Shown here piece by piece: positions 1 through 7,341 of a stretch of DNA of 64,000 nt. Each line of letters begins with the position of its first letter. Positions within the stretch are counted from its first letter, which is position 1. This stretch comes from Gemmobacter nectariphilus DSM 15620. Lineage in GTDB: Bacteria > Pseudomonadota > Alphaproteobacteria > Rhodobacterales > Rhodobacteraceae. Location of the stretch: positions 62,001-126,000 of the forward strand of contig NZ_KE386949.1 of assembly GCF_000429765.1 (NCBI RefSeq), written 5' to 3'. The position numbers were made by a program, and so were the translations under genes. The notes beneath the pieces were generated by a model. The model was not told the origin of the DNA. It was given only the letters and a program-made list of their open reading frames with translations, and ran no database searches.

Positions 1-485
1 AGGATATGCTTGGGGATGCCATGGAAATGCCAGGCCATCGCCATGCCGCCCCAGCACACGCCAAAGGTCGATTGCACATGGCTTTGCGTCCAGTCAAAGA
101 CCCGGCGCAATTCGTCCCAATAGGTGACCTGTTCGAAATCCAGATGCTCGATCGGGGCGCCGGTGACGATCAGCCCGTCGAACTTCTCGCCCGTGGCCTC
201 GACCTCGGCAAAGGTGCGATAAAAGGTCTCCATATGCTCGGGGGCAGTATGGCGCGACTGGTGATCGCTCATGCGGATCAGCGACAGGTCGATCTGCAGG
301 GGGGTCGCCCCGATCAGCCGCGCGAACTGGGTTTCCGTGGTGATCTTCATCGGCATCAGGTTGAGCAGCCCGATGCGCAGCGGCCGGATGTCCTGCCGCG
401 CCGCGCGCCCCTCGCCCATGACCATGACGCCCTCGCGGTCGAGGATGTCAAAGGCGGGCAGGGTTTCGGGCAATCTGATCGGCAT
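1..485 (-). CDS. metA: Homoserine O-acetyltransferase MetA (partial, runs off the left edge)
   Basis: The first 161 codons of MetA, which acylates homoserine in methionine biosynthesis in the cytoplasm. The nucleophile Cys is visible at residue 144 in FGVCWGG, and the [16 protein letters not shown] stretch is family-typical. In characterised MetA proteins the residue after the TGAP(V/I) motif sets the acyl donor: Glu goes with acetyl-CoA and Gly with succinyl-CoA. Here it is Glu113, so I infer an acetyltransferase despite the usual 'succinyltransferase' label. The start ATG (485-483) gives the conserved MPIRLPE N-terminus. The rest of the protein, including the catalytic His and Glu, lies outside the window. 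No SAM riboswitch was recognised upstream. Confidence 0.95.
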   Translation of the reverse strand, partial: MPIRLPETLPAFDILDREGVMVMGEGRAARQDIRPLRIGLLNLMPMKITTETQFARLIGATPLQIDLSLIRMSDHQSRHTAPEHMETFYRTFAEVEATGEKFDGLIVTGAPIEHLDFEQVTYWDELRRVFDWTQSHVQSTFGVCWGGMAMAWHFHGIPKHI

Positions 486-532
486 GGGTCGGTTCCGGTC
501 CTTTTGTGGTGCGCCCCGGGGCTGGTGTCGCA

Positions 533-588
533 GCGGGGGGCCGTCTGCCCCCCGCACCCCCCGAGGATATTTTCCTCAAGGCGAAGAG
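533..588 (+). repeat. Dispersed hairpin/GGRTATTT element, copy 1
   Basis: A perfect 9-bp hairpin (533-555, left arm GCGGGGGGC, loop CGTCT) is followed directly by the core GAGGATATTT...CAAGGCGAAG (561-586). It lies between the end of the ATPase gene and the start of metA, both on the minus strand. Confidence 0.75.
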
Positions 589-600
589 GCCATGGATATG

Positions 601-621
601 GCCCGCTTGCGGCAAGCGGGC
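601..621 (-). terminator. Hairpin after the ATPase gene
   Basis: Perfect 9-bp stem (arm GCCCGCTTG, loop CGG) just past the stop codon of the minus-strand ATPase gene. There is no U-run, so it may be an mRNA 3'-end or stability structure rather than a classical terminator. Confidence 0.4.
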
Positions 622-629
622 AAGGGGGA

Positions 630-1511
630 TCAGGCGGCGCGGTCGATGGCGCGGGCCACCAGCGCGGCGAAATCCCCCGCATCGCGCAGGCCCGCCACCT
701 CGTCGGCCGTCACGCTGACCCCCCAGCGCCGCGCCATGGCGGCATAGCGCGGCTGGCGATGGGCCAAGGCGCGCGCATAGGTCCAGCGCACGAAGGCGTC
801 AGGGTCCACCGCAGCCTCATCAAGGCCGGTATCAGCACGATAGTCGTGCCAGGCGGCGGTCAGGAAATCGGGCTGGTAATACATCGGCTTGGGCGCGCGA
901 TCAAAGCGGCGGACCAGTTCGGCAGTATGGGCCTCGGACCCTTCGATCCAGACCATCAGCAGGTTGCGCGCCAGCGCCTGCATCACCGGATCGGCCGCAT
1001 CCTCGGGGTCCACCACCTCGCAGATCGAGCCGCCGGAATCGCAGATGAAATGCGGATAGCCGTAGATTTCCCCGGCCCGTTCGATGAAATGCGGCGTGTC
1101 CAGCAGCGACGCGATTTCCGCCGCCCGGTGCTGGTCCTGCCGCTTGCGGTATTCGGCGAAGGGCAGCCCGCCGCGCGCCGGATCGCCCGGCTTGCCCAGA
1201 TAGGTCGAGAGCGGCGCAAGATTGTCAAAGGTGATGTTGGAGCTGATGCAGACCGAATCCGACATCAGCAATTCGCGCAGCAGCGGCACCTTCATCGCCT
1301 CGCGCTTGAAATTGTCGGCGATCAGCTCGCCCATGTAGCGGGTGCCGATCCGGTAATCGACCGAGTAGTGGAACCAGTCGCCCGCCCCGCGCAACATGGC
1401 CGCGACATGGGTCTTGCCCAGCCCCGACATGCCGAACAGCAGCACCCGCTTTTGCGAACAGGCCAGCCAGTCGGCCGCCGTCGGATAGATCAGGGGAAGA
1501 AACCGCATCAT
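630..1511 (-). CDS. Conserved P-loop ATPase, Rhodobacterales type
   Basis: A 293-residue cytoplasmic protein with a Walker A motif GMSGLGKT near residue 30, preceded by a short beta-strand (KRVLLF), as in P-loop kinases and ATPases. The remainder has many aromatic and charged residues (MVWIEGSEAHTEL-like segment, FDRAPKPMYY) and no membrane segment. I recognise it as an ATPase conserved beside metA or an EamA exporter in Rhodobacteraceae; its substrate is unknown to me. The start is placed at the double ATG (MMRFLPLIYP), because upstream in-frame codons would run into the neighbouring exporter gene and encode unconserved Ala/Gly-rich residues. It may be cotranscribed with the upstream exporter (gap about 70 bases). 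Confidence 0.8.
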   Translation of the reverse strand: MMRFLPLIYPTAADWLACSQKRVLLFGMSGLGKTHVAAMLRGAGDWFHYSVDYRIGTRYMGELIADNFKREAMKVPLLRELLMSDSVCISSNITFDNLAPLSTYLGKPGDPARGGLPFAEYRKRQDQHRAAEIASLLDTPHFIERAGEIYGYPHFICDSGGSICEVVDPEDAADPVMQALARNLLMVWIEGSEAHTAELVRRFDRAPKPMYYQPDFLTAAWHDYRADTGLDEAAVDPDAFVRWTYARALAHRQPRYAAMARRWGVSVTADEVAGLRDAGDFAALVARAIDRAA

Positions 1512-1581
1512 CAAGCCTCGATCCGCCGCGCCAATTGCCTGAAAGGCCCGCCCGGCAAGGGCCGGGCCGGCACAGGGCGCC

Positions 1582-2457
1582 TTACCGCGCCCCGTAACGG
1601 ATGTTGATGATATTGCCAAGAAAGATCAGCGCGCCGCCCACCACGACCGCGATGTCCATCGGCTCGCCGAACAGCATCAGCCCCACCACCGCCGCCAGCG
1701 GCAGGCGCGCAAAGTCGATCGGCATGACCACCCCCGCCGGCGCCAGCGACAACGCCTTGGTCAGGCTGAAATGCGCGACCAGCCCGCCGACACCGATGAT
1801 CAGGACCCAGGGCAGTTCCGCCAGTCCCGGCACGGTGATCTGGCCATCCCCGCCCGCGCAGATCAGCCCGTAGACCGATTGCATCGCGGTTTGCCAGAAC
1901 ATGATCGACAGGATCGTCGCCTTGCCCGTCAGCCGCTTGGTCAGGATGACGTTGCACGCAAAGCACACCGCCGAGGTCAGCGCGGCGATCACGCCGGGTT
2001 CCAGATGGCCGAAATCGGGGCGCGCGACGATCAGCACGCCTGCAAAGCCCAGCACCGCCGCCAGCATGCGCATCCGCGTCAGCGGCTCGGCCAGCAGCAG
2101 CGGCGCCAGCAGCATCACCCAGATCGGCGAGGTGAACTCCAGCGCAAAGAGCTGCGCCATCGGGATCGACATCAACGCCCAGAACCACAGGCCCTGCCCC
2201 GCGAAATGCACCGTGTTGCGCAGCGCGTGCCAGCCCAGCTGATCCACCGCCATCAGCCGCCGCGCCCCGCTGGCCCGCGCCACCGCCAGCACGATCACCA
2301 CCCCGATCAGGGATCGCCAGGTCATGATCTCGAAGACATCAAGCGCGCCCTTGAGCTGTCGGCCCGCGACCCCCATGGCAAGGAACGAGAAGATCGACCC
2401 CAGCATCCAGAGAGCGGCGACCATGGTTCGGGGGGCGGGCGGGGACATGGCGGTCAT
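1582..2457 (-). CDS. DMT (EamA) family membrane exporter
   Basis: A 291-residue inner-membrane protein with about ten hydrophobic segments in two similar halves, the usual layout of the drug/metabolite transporter superfamily with two EamA domains. Typical motifs are FTSPIWVMLLAPLLL in the first half and PIDFARLPLAAVVGLMLFGEP in the second, the latter marking the end of an EamA repeat. The start ATG at 2457 has an AGGAG site five bases upstream; ATG 2448 is an alternative. Substrate cannot be predicted. It lies head-to-tail with the ATPase gene. A second EamA gene occurs at 27175-28092. Confidence 0.9.
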   Translation of the reverse strand: MTAMSPPAPRTMVAALWMLGSIFSFLAMGVAGRQLKGALDVFEIMTWRSLIGVVIVLAVARASGARRLMAVDQLGWHALRNTVHFAGQGLWFWALMSIPMAQLFALEFTSPIWVMLLAPLLLAEPLTRMRMLAAVLGFAGVLIVARPDFGHLEPGVIAALTSAVCFACNVILTKRLTGKATILSIMFWQTAMQSVYGLICAGGDGQITVPGLAELPWVLIIGVGGLVAHFSLTKALSLAPAGVVMPIDFARLPLAAVVGLMLFGEPMDIAVVVGGALIFLGNIINIRYGAR

Positions 2458-2538
2458 GGCGGCTCCTGGCAATCGGGGCGACCATGGGGCGGCGGCCGGG
2501 CGAAGTCCAGCGCCCTGAATCGCCGCGATGCAGCAAGA

Positions 2539-3294
2539 TCAGGCCCGCAACAAGGGCGCGACCGAAGCCGAGCGGGCAAAAGCGCGCGAGACCCGTTCAG
2601 GATCATGGCTTTGCGCCAGCCGCAGCAGGGCAAAGCGCACATGCGCGATTTCGCGGTAATAGCGGACGAAGGCCAGGTTCAGCCCGGCCCCCGCCACCGC
2701 GCCCAGCACGGGAACCGCCTGGGCCGCCAGCTTTTGCCCAAGGGCTGCCGCAAGCTTTGGCGCGACAGTGGCGATCATCTTGTGCAAGGCAGGCCCGGTC
2801 AGCGTCAGCCGCGCGCCGATGAAGCTGGTGTTGACGCCGTCATCCGCCTCGAGCGGGCCGCCAGCGGCAAAGACGCGCAATGTCTCGCGCCGGATCGCCT
2901 CGTCGGCGGGATCGAAGCCGTGTTCGCGGGCGACCTCCTGAATGGCGCGCAGGATCAGCGTGATGGTCACCGGCAGTTCGGCCACCGCGGCCGGCAGCCC
3001 GCCCATGCCGCCCGCCGCGCCCGAAAGTCCCGCCAGCGCCATATGCCCGCCGCCGCCGATCCGGCCGATCCGCCCGCTGGCTGTGGCCAGCCCATAGGAG
3101 CGCTCGAGCGCGGATTGGGTCAGCCAGAGCACCTTGTCCCGCACCGGGGCGGGCAACAGGGCCATCTGCCCTTCGACCTTGCCGCCCAGCTTGTTCAGCA
3201 AGGACATCACCCCCCGCCCCGCACGCGCATGGCGTACGGCCAGCGCGGCGATTTCGGCATCGGGAAACGGGGGCGCGGGAACGGGCAAGGTCAT
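2539..3294 (-). CDS. EcsC family protein
   Basis: A 251-residue protein resembling the EcsC family. Visible features are an N-terminal helical part (VRDKVLWLTQSALERSYGLA), a Gly/Ala-rich central stretch with hydrophobic helices (residues about 80-110), and the LPVTITLILRAIQEVAREHGFDP motif typical of the family. Bacillus EcsC belongs to an ABC-exporter locus, but the biochemical role of the family is unknown. No signal peptide is evident. It is on the same strand as the flanking GNAT and exporter genes but separated by about 50-80 bases, so an operon is possible but unproven. Confidence 0.85.
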   Translation of the reverse strand: MTLPVPAPPFPDAEIAALAVRHARAGRGVMSLLNKLGGKVEGQMALLPAPVRDKVLWLTQSALERSYGLATASGRIGRIGGGGHMALAGLSGAAGGMGGLPAAVAELPVTITLILRAIQEVAREHGFDPADEAIRRETLRVFAAGGPLEADDGVNTSFIGARLTLTGPALHKMIATVAPKLAAALGQKLAAQAVPVLGAVAGAGLNLAFVRYYREIAHVRFALLRLAQSHDPERVSRAFARSASVAPLLRA

Positions 3295-3342
3295 GCCCGA
3301 AAGATGGCCATGCGTGCGCGCGTTTTCAATCTTTGTCGCAGC

Positions 3343-3840
3343 TCAGGCGGCGGGGTCGGTGAACTTGGTCACCTTGCCGATTACCCCGTCCCAGGCACCA
3401 GGACGCAGCGAGATGCCCAGCACGCGGTCGGGGTTGGTGGGCGGGGGCATTTCCACGCCTTCGCGCTTTTCGAACCCGAAGCGGCGGTAATAGGGATAAT
3501 CGCCGACGAGAAGCACCCGCTCCCAGCCCAGGCGCTTGGCCTCGGCCAGGCTTTCGCGGATCAGAAGGCCCCCCAGCCCTTCGCCTTGCCGCGTCGGGTG
3601 GACCGCGACGGGGCCGAGCAGCAGCGTGGGCTTGCCGCCCACCCGGACCGGCCAATAGCGGATGACGGCTGCCAGAATGTTCATGTCGTCGCGCAAGACA
3701 AGGCACAGGCCCGCGACCTTGGGCACATCGTCGCGCAGCCGATACGAGGACAGCGCGGTGCGGCCCGGGGCAAAGCACAGGTCGTAAAGAGCCTCGACCT
3801 CGTGAAAATCCGAGGGCTTTTCCTCATCGAGCCGATACAT
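3343..3840 (-). CDS. GNAT family N-acetyltransferase
   Basis: A 165-residue acetyltransferase of the GCN5 superfamily. The acetyl-CoA pyrophosphate-binding motif is visible as VHPTRQGEGLGGLLIRES (about residues 80-97), followed by the beta5-alpha4 region VLLVGDYPYYRRFGF, which is typical of the YhbS-like subfamily. The acceptor substrate is not predictable. It starts at ATG 3840, divergent from lysC, with a 287-base spacer that carries a repeat element. Confidence 0.9.
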   Translation of the reverse strand: MYRLDEEKPSDFHEVEALYDLCFAPGRTALSSYRLRDDVPKVAGLCLVLRDDMNILAAVIRYWPVRVGGKPTLLLGPVAVHPTRQGEGLGGLLIRESLAEAKRLGWERVLLVGDYPYYRRFGFEKREGVEMPPPTNPDRVLGISLRPGAWDGVIGKVTKFTDPAA

Positions 3841-3911
3841 GCGCCTGCGCCGTCCCCCCTGTCACCGGATCGCGCGCCTAGCACGGTCCGGCGGGGACTG
3901 CAAAGGGGGAA

Positions 3912-4002
3912 ACGGGGGGCGGCTGCCCCCCGTGCCCCCCGCCCGGGGCGGGCCGTCTGCCCGCCCCGGACCCCACCCGAGGGTATTTGCAAAAAGGCAA
4001 GG
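3912..4002 (+). repeat. Dispersed hairpin/GGRTATTT element, copy 2 (full three-part form)
   Basis: Hairpin A at 3912-3933 (9-bp arms, left ACGGGGGGC, loop GGCT), hairpin B at 3943-3969 (perfect 11-bp arms, left CCGGGGCGGGC, loop CGTCT), then the core GAGGGTATTTG...AAAAAGGCAAGG (3978-4002). It sits in the divergent GNAT/lysC spacer, so here it is in the 5' region of both genes. Confidence 0.8.
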
Positions 4003-4127
4003 CCGGATATGGGGCCGCAGCAGGGCGCAACATCGGATTTCCGGCGGCTGCCCCCGCAGCAGTCCTTGCGCGCGAGCACCCGATGTCATAACAGACGCGC
4101 GGTTTGTCTGGCGGAAGGAAGGGCCGA

Positions 4128-5387
4128 ATGCCGCTTCTGGTGATGAAATTCGGGGGCACCTCGGTGGCCGATCTCGACCGCATCGCGAATGCGGCGAAGA
4201 AGGTGCAAAAAGAGGTGGACCGCGGCTATGACGTGATCGTCATCGTCTCGGCCATGTCGGGCAAGACCAACGAGCTGGTCAAATGGGTGAATGACACCTC
4301 GCCCTTTTATGATGCGCGCGAATACGATGCGGTCGTCGCCAGCGGCGAGAACGTGACCGCCGGCCTGATGGCGCTGCGGCTGCAGGAAATGGGCATTCCG
4401 GCGCGCAGCTGGCAAGGCTGGCAGGTGCCGATCCTGACCACCAGCCAGCATGGCCAGGCCCGATTTGTCGACATTCCGCGCGACAACATCGACGCCAAGT
4501 TCGCCGAAGGCATGAAGGTTGCCGTGGTCGCCGGTTTCCAGGGCGTCTCGCCCGAGGGGCGGATCACCACGCTGGGCCGGGGCGGGTCGGACACCACGGC
4601 CGTGGCCTTTGCCGCCGCCTTTGGCGCCGAACGCTGCGATATCTATACCGATGTGGACGGGGTCTACACGACCGATCCGCGCATCGCGAAAAAGGCCCGC
4701 AAGCTGGACAAGATCAGCTTCGAGGAAATGCTGGAACTGGCCAGCCTGGGCGCCAAGGTGCTGCAGACCCGCTCGGTCGAGCTGGCGATGCGCTACAAGG
4801 TGCGGCTGCGGGTGGTCTCTTCGTTCGAGGAGATCGACGAGAACTCTGGAACCCTGGTCTGCGACGAGGACGAAATCATGGAATCGAAGGCCGTTGCCGG
4901 TATCGCCTATTCGCGCGAAGAGGCGAAGATCACGCTGTTCACCATCGAGGACCGCCCCGGTATCGCCGCCGCGATCTTTGGCCCCTTGGCCGATGCGGGG
5001 GTGAACGTGGACATGATCGTCCAGAACATCAGCGAAAAGGACTATGACGAGGCCCACCCCGGCGCCGTCACCGACATGACCTTTTCCTGCCCGGTCGATC
5101 AGGTCGCCCGCGCGAAGAAGGCCATGGAAGATGCCAAGGCCCAGGGCCTGATCAAATATGACGAGCTGATCATCGACGACGATGTCGCCAAGGTCTCGGT
5201 CGTCGGGATCGGGATGCGCAGCCATGCGGGTGTTGCGGCCAGGATGTTTGAATCGCTCAGCCGCGAGAACATCAACATCAAGGTCATCACCACCTCCGAG
5301 ATCAAGATCTCGGTGCTGATCGACCGCAAGTACATGGAACTGGCGGTTCAGGCGCTGCACGACGTCTTCGAGCTGGACAAGGCCTGA
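4128..5387 (+). CDS. lysC: Aspartate kinase
   Basis: A 419-residue aspartokinase, the first enzyme of the Lys/Met/Thr pathway, phosphorylating aspartate. The substrate-binding signature KFGGTS is at residues 7-12, GRGGSDTTA lies near 150, and two C-terminal ACT domains (about 265-340 and 345-410) are the feedback-regulation module. The start ATG 4128 follows a GGAAGGAAGGG ribosome site; an upstream TTG at 4104 is unlikely. In many alphaproteobacteria lysC is next to ptsP; here opgG/D lies between. A strong intrinsic terminator follows at 5423. Confidence 0.97.
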   Translation: MPLLVMKFGGTSVADLDRIANAAKKVQKEVDRGYDVIVIVSAMSGKTNELVKWVNDTSPFYDAREYDAVVASGENVTAGLMALRLQEMGIPARSWQGWQVPILTTSQHGQARFVDIPRDNIDAKFAEGMKVAVVAGFQGVSPEGRITTLGRGGSDTTAVAFAAAFGAERCDIYTDVDGVYTTDPRIAKKARKLDKISFEEMLELASLGAKVLQTRSVELAMRYKVRLRVVSSFEEIDENSGTLVCDEDEIMESKAVAGIAYSREEAKITLFTIEDRPGIAAAIFGPLADAGVNVDMIVQNISEKDYDEAHPGAVTDMTFSCPVDQVARAKKAMEDAKAQGLIKYDELIIDDDVAKVSVVGIGMRSHAGVAARMFESLSRENINIKVITTSEIKISVLIDRKYMELAVQALHDVFELDKA

Positions 5388-5422
5388 GCGCCCGGCGCCG
5401 CGTCGCCCAGACCGATGCTTTC

Positions 5423-5458
5423 GGGCGCCGAACCCAGATGGGTCCGGCGCCCTTTTTT
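5423..5458 (+). terminator. Intrinsic terminator of lysC
   Basis: Stem arm GGGCGCC pairs with GGCGCCC, extended by a weaker inner stem, and is followed by six T residues. It ends the lysC transcript, so opgG/D probably has its own promoter, overlapping or just after this point. Confidence 0.85.
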
Positions 5459-5494
5459 CGTAACGTCCCCCTCACCCCCTTCGCGGAGCTTCCC

Positions 5495-7087
5495 GTGACC
5501 TCCTTCCAGACTGATCGTCGCAGCCTTCTGGGTGCCCTGCTGGCCTCGGGCGGCTTTTTCCTGCTGCCGCGCATCGCACAGGCCGCCGGCCCTGCCCTGG
5601 GCGAGGCACAGCCGTTTTCCTTCGAGTTGCTCAAGGAAATGGCGCGCACCATCGCGGCCCGGCCCTATCAGCCGGCCGAGATCCCGGATGCGGCCGTGCT
5701 GGACCGGATCGACTATGACCGCCACAACCAGATCCGCTTTCGCAAGGACCAGACGCTGTGGCTGGACCAGGGCGCGCGCACGCCGGTGCAACCGTTCTTT
5801 CCGGGCACCTATTTCCGCCAGCCTGTCCGGCTTTATGCCGTCGAGGGTGGCATGGCGCGCGAGATGGCGTTCGATCTGAACCTCTTCGAGATCCCCGAGG
5901 ATAACCCGGCCCGCGAGCTGACCCATACCAAGGGCTTCGCCGGCTTTCGCGTGATGGATGCGAAAACCCATCTCGACTGGATGGCCTTCCTTGGCGCGTC
6001 CTACTGGCGGACCTCGGGCTATTCGGGGCAGTTCGGCCTGTCGGTGCGCGGGCTGGCCATGGACACGGCGATCAACGGGCCCGAGGAATTCCCGATGTTC
6101 ACCCGCTTCTGGCTGGAGCCGTCGGACACTGGCGACATCACCGCCTATGCGCTGATGGAAAGCCCGCGCGCCACCGGCGCCTATCGCATCGTCTCGCACC
6201 GCGACAACGGGATCGTGCAGGATGTCACCGCCTCGATCTGGCTGCGCGGCGATGTGGAACGGCTGGGGATCGCCCCGCTGACCTCGATGTTCTGGTATGG
6301 CAAGAACAACCGCCACACCGGCGGCGACTGGCGCCCCGAGATCCACGATTCCGACGGGCTGGAAATCCATTCCGGCACCGGCGAGAAAATCTGGCGCCCG
6401 CTGAACAACCCGCCGCGCACCATGGTCAACACCTTTGGCACCCCCGGCGTGCAAGGCTTTGGCCTGATGCAGCGCGAACGCAATTTCGAGGAATATCAGG
6501 ACGATGGCGTCTTTTACGAAAAGCGCGCCTCGGTCTGGGTCCAGCCGCAAGCCAACTGGGGCGAGGGCTCGGTCACGCTGGTCGAATTGCGCACCGATGA
6601 CGAGATCCACGACAATATCGTCGCCTTCTGGCAACCCGGCCCGGCCGCCAAGGCCGGCACCAGCCATGACATCGCCTATCGCCTGAGCTGGCTCGAGGAT
6701 TGCCCCGTGCCGCCGGTTGTCGCGCGCTTCACCGCGACCCGGCTGGGCATCGGCGGCGTCCCTGGCCAGCCGCGCCCGCACGGGGTGGTCAAGGTGGTGT
6801 GCGATCTGGAAAACCGCGGGCTCGAGGATCTGGGCCGCGGCGACGGGGTGGACCTTGACGTCTCGACCTCGATCGGCAGCATCGGCAATGTCTCGGTCTA
6901 TCCGGTCGTCGGCACCGACCGCTGGCGCGCGATGTTCGATCTGGATTTCTCGGCCCTGCCCGAGGGCGACGACACGCCGATCGACCTGCGCGCCTTTGTC
7001 CGGCTGAAGGATGCCGCCAAAAGCGAGACGCTGCTCTTGCAGCTCTTCCCCTCGCAACTGCGCCGCCTTCTGGATCAGCGGGCCTAG
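5495..7087 (+). CDS. opgG: Periplasmic glucan biosynthesis protein, OpgD/OpgG (MdoG) family
   Basis: About 530 residues with the full MdoG fold expected for osmoregulated periplasmic glucan synthesis. The N-terminus has a twin-arginine motif (TDRRSLLGALL) followed by a hydrophobic stretch and an AQA cleavage site, so export is probably by Tat, as for OpgD rather than Sec-exported OpgG of E. coli. Family-typical stretches include GQFGLSVRGLAMDTA, EEFPMFTRFWLE, RPEIHDSDGLEIHSG and FGLMQRERNFEEYQD. The start is taken as GTG 5495, with GGAG seven bases upstream; no ATG fits as well. The glucosyltransferase gene opgH, usually adjacent, is absent here, so this is an orphan copy placed between lysC and ptsP. 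Confidence 0.85.
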   Translation: MTSFQTDRRSLLGALLASGGFFLLPRIAQAAGPALGEAQPFSFELLKEMARTIAARPYQPAEIPDAAVLDRIDYDRHNQIRFRKDQTLWLDQGARTPVQPFFPGTYFRQPVRLYAVEGGMAREMAFDLNLFEIPEDNPARELTHTKGFAGFRVMDAKTHLDWMAFLGASYWRTSGYSGQFGLSVRGLAMDTAINGPEEFPMFTRFWLEPSDTGDITAYALMESPRATGAYRIVSHRDNGIVQDVTASIWLRGDVERLGIAPLTSMFWYGKNNRHTGGDWRPEIHDSDGLEIHSGTGEKIWRPLNNPPRTMVNTFGTPGVQGFGLMQRERNFEEYQDDGVFYEKRASVWVQPQANWGEGSVTLVELRTDDEIHDNIVAFWQPGPAAKAGTSHDIAYRLSWLEDCPVPPVVARFTATRLGIGGVPGQPRPHGVVKVVCDLENRGLEDLGRGDGVDLDVSTSIGSIGNVSVYPVVGTDRWRAMFDLDFSALPEGDDTPIDLRAFVRLKDAAKSETLLLQLFPSQLRRLLDQRA

Positions 7088-7108
7088 GCCGGGGCGCTGC
7101 GGCGCCCC

Positions 7109-7189
7109 CTTTCGCCTTGATCCAAATATCCCGGGGGGCAGGCGCCCCCTGGACGCCCGCGCGACAGCAACAGGGGGGCTGGCCCCCCT
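7109..7189 (-). repeat. Dispersed hairpin/GGRTATTT element, copy 3
   Basis: Read on the minus strand: hairpin A at 7189-7172 (7-bp arms, loop CCAG), a 22-base spacer, hairpin B at 7149-7134 (6-bp arms, loop GCCT), then the core GGGATATTTG...CAAGGCGAAAG (7133-7109). It lies just downstream of opgG/D. Confidence 0.7.
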
Positions 7190-7302
7190 TGCCGTGACGC
7201 TGACGCCGCACCCGAACTGCCTGCGCAGGCAGCAATGCCCCGCCGATCCGGTGCCGTTTTGCCCCCCTGCGGCGACTTTTGCCTTTCCGCACCCTGCCCG
7301 GC

Positions 7303-7318
7303 CCCCCTATAGAGGGGG
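7303..7318 (+). promoter_or_regulatory. Candidate -10 region of ptsP within a GC dyad
   Basis: A TATAGA hexamer is centred in the dyad CCCCCT/AGGGGG about 25 bases before the ptsP ATG. No convincing -35 was identified. Similar TATA-in-dyad arrangements precede tgt, efp and clpS. Confidence 0.4.
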
Positions 7319-7341
7319 AAAGCGATTTCAGGACGACCCGA

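Noticed and set aside
486-629. SAM-II riboswitch upstream of metA.
   Set aside because: Alphaproteobacterial metA genes often carry one, but this 144-base leader consists of a repeat element and hairpins and I cannot draw the SAM-II pseudoknot.
1582-1619. A longer ATPase reading (36 extra N-terminal residues) that overlaps the upstream exporter gene.
   Set aside because: The extra residues are unconserved and Ala/Gly-rich; the paired ATG at 1506-1511 gives the family N-terminus.
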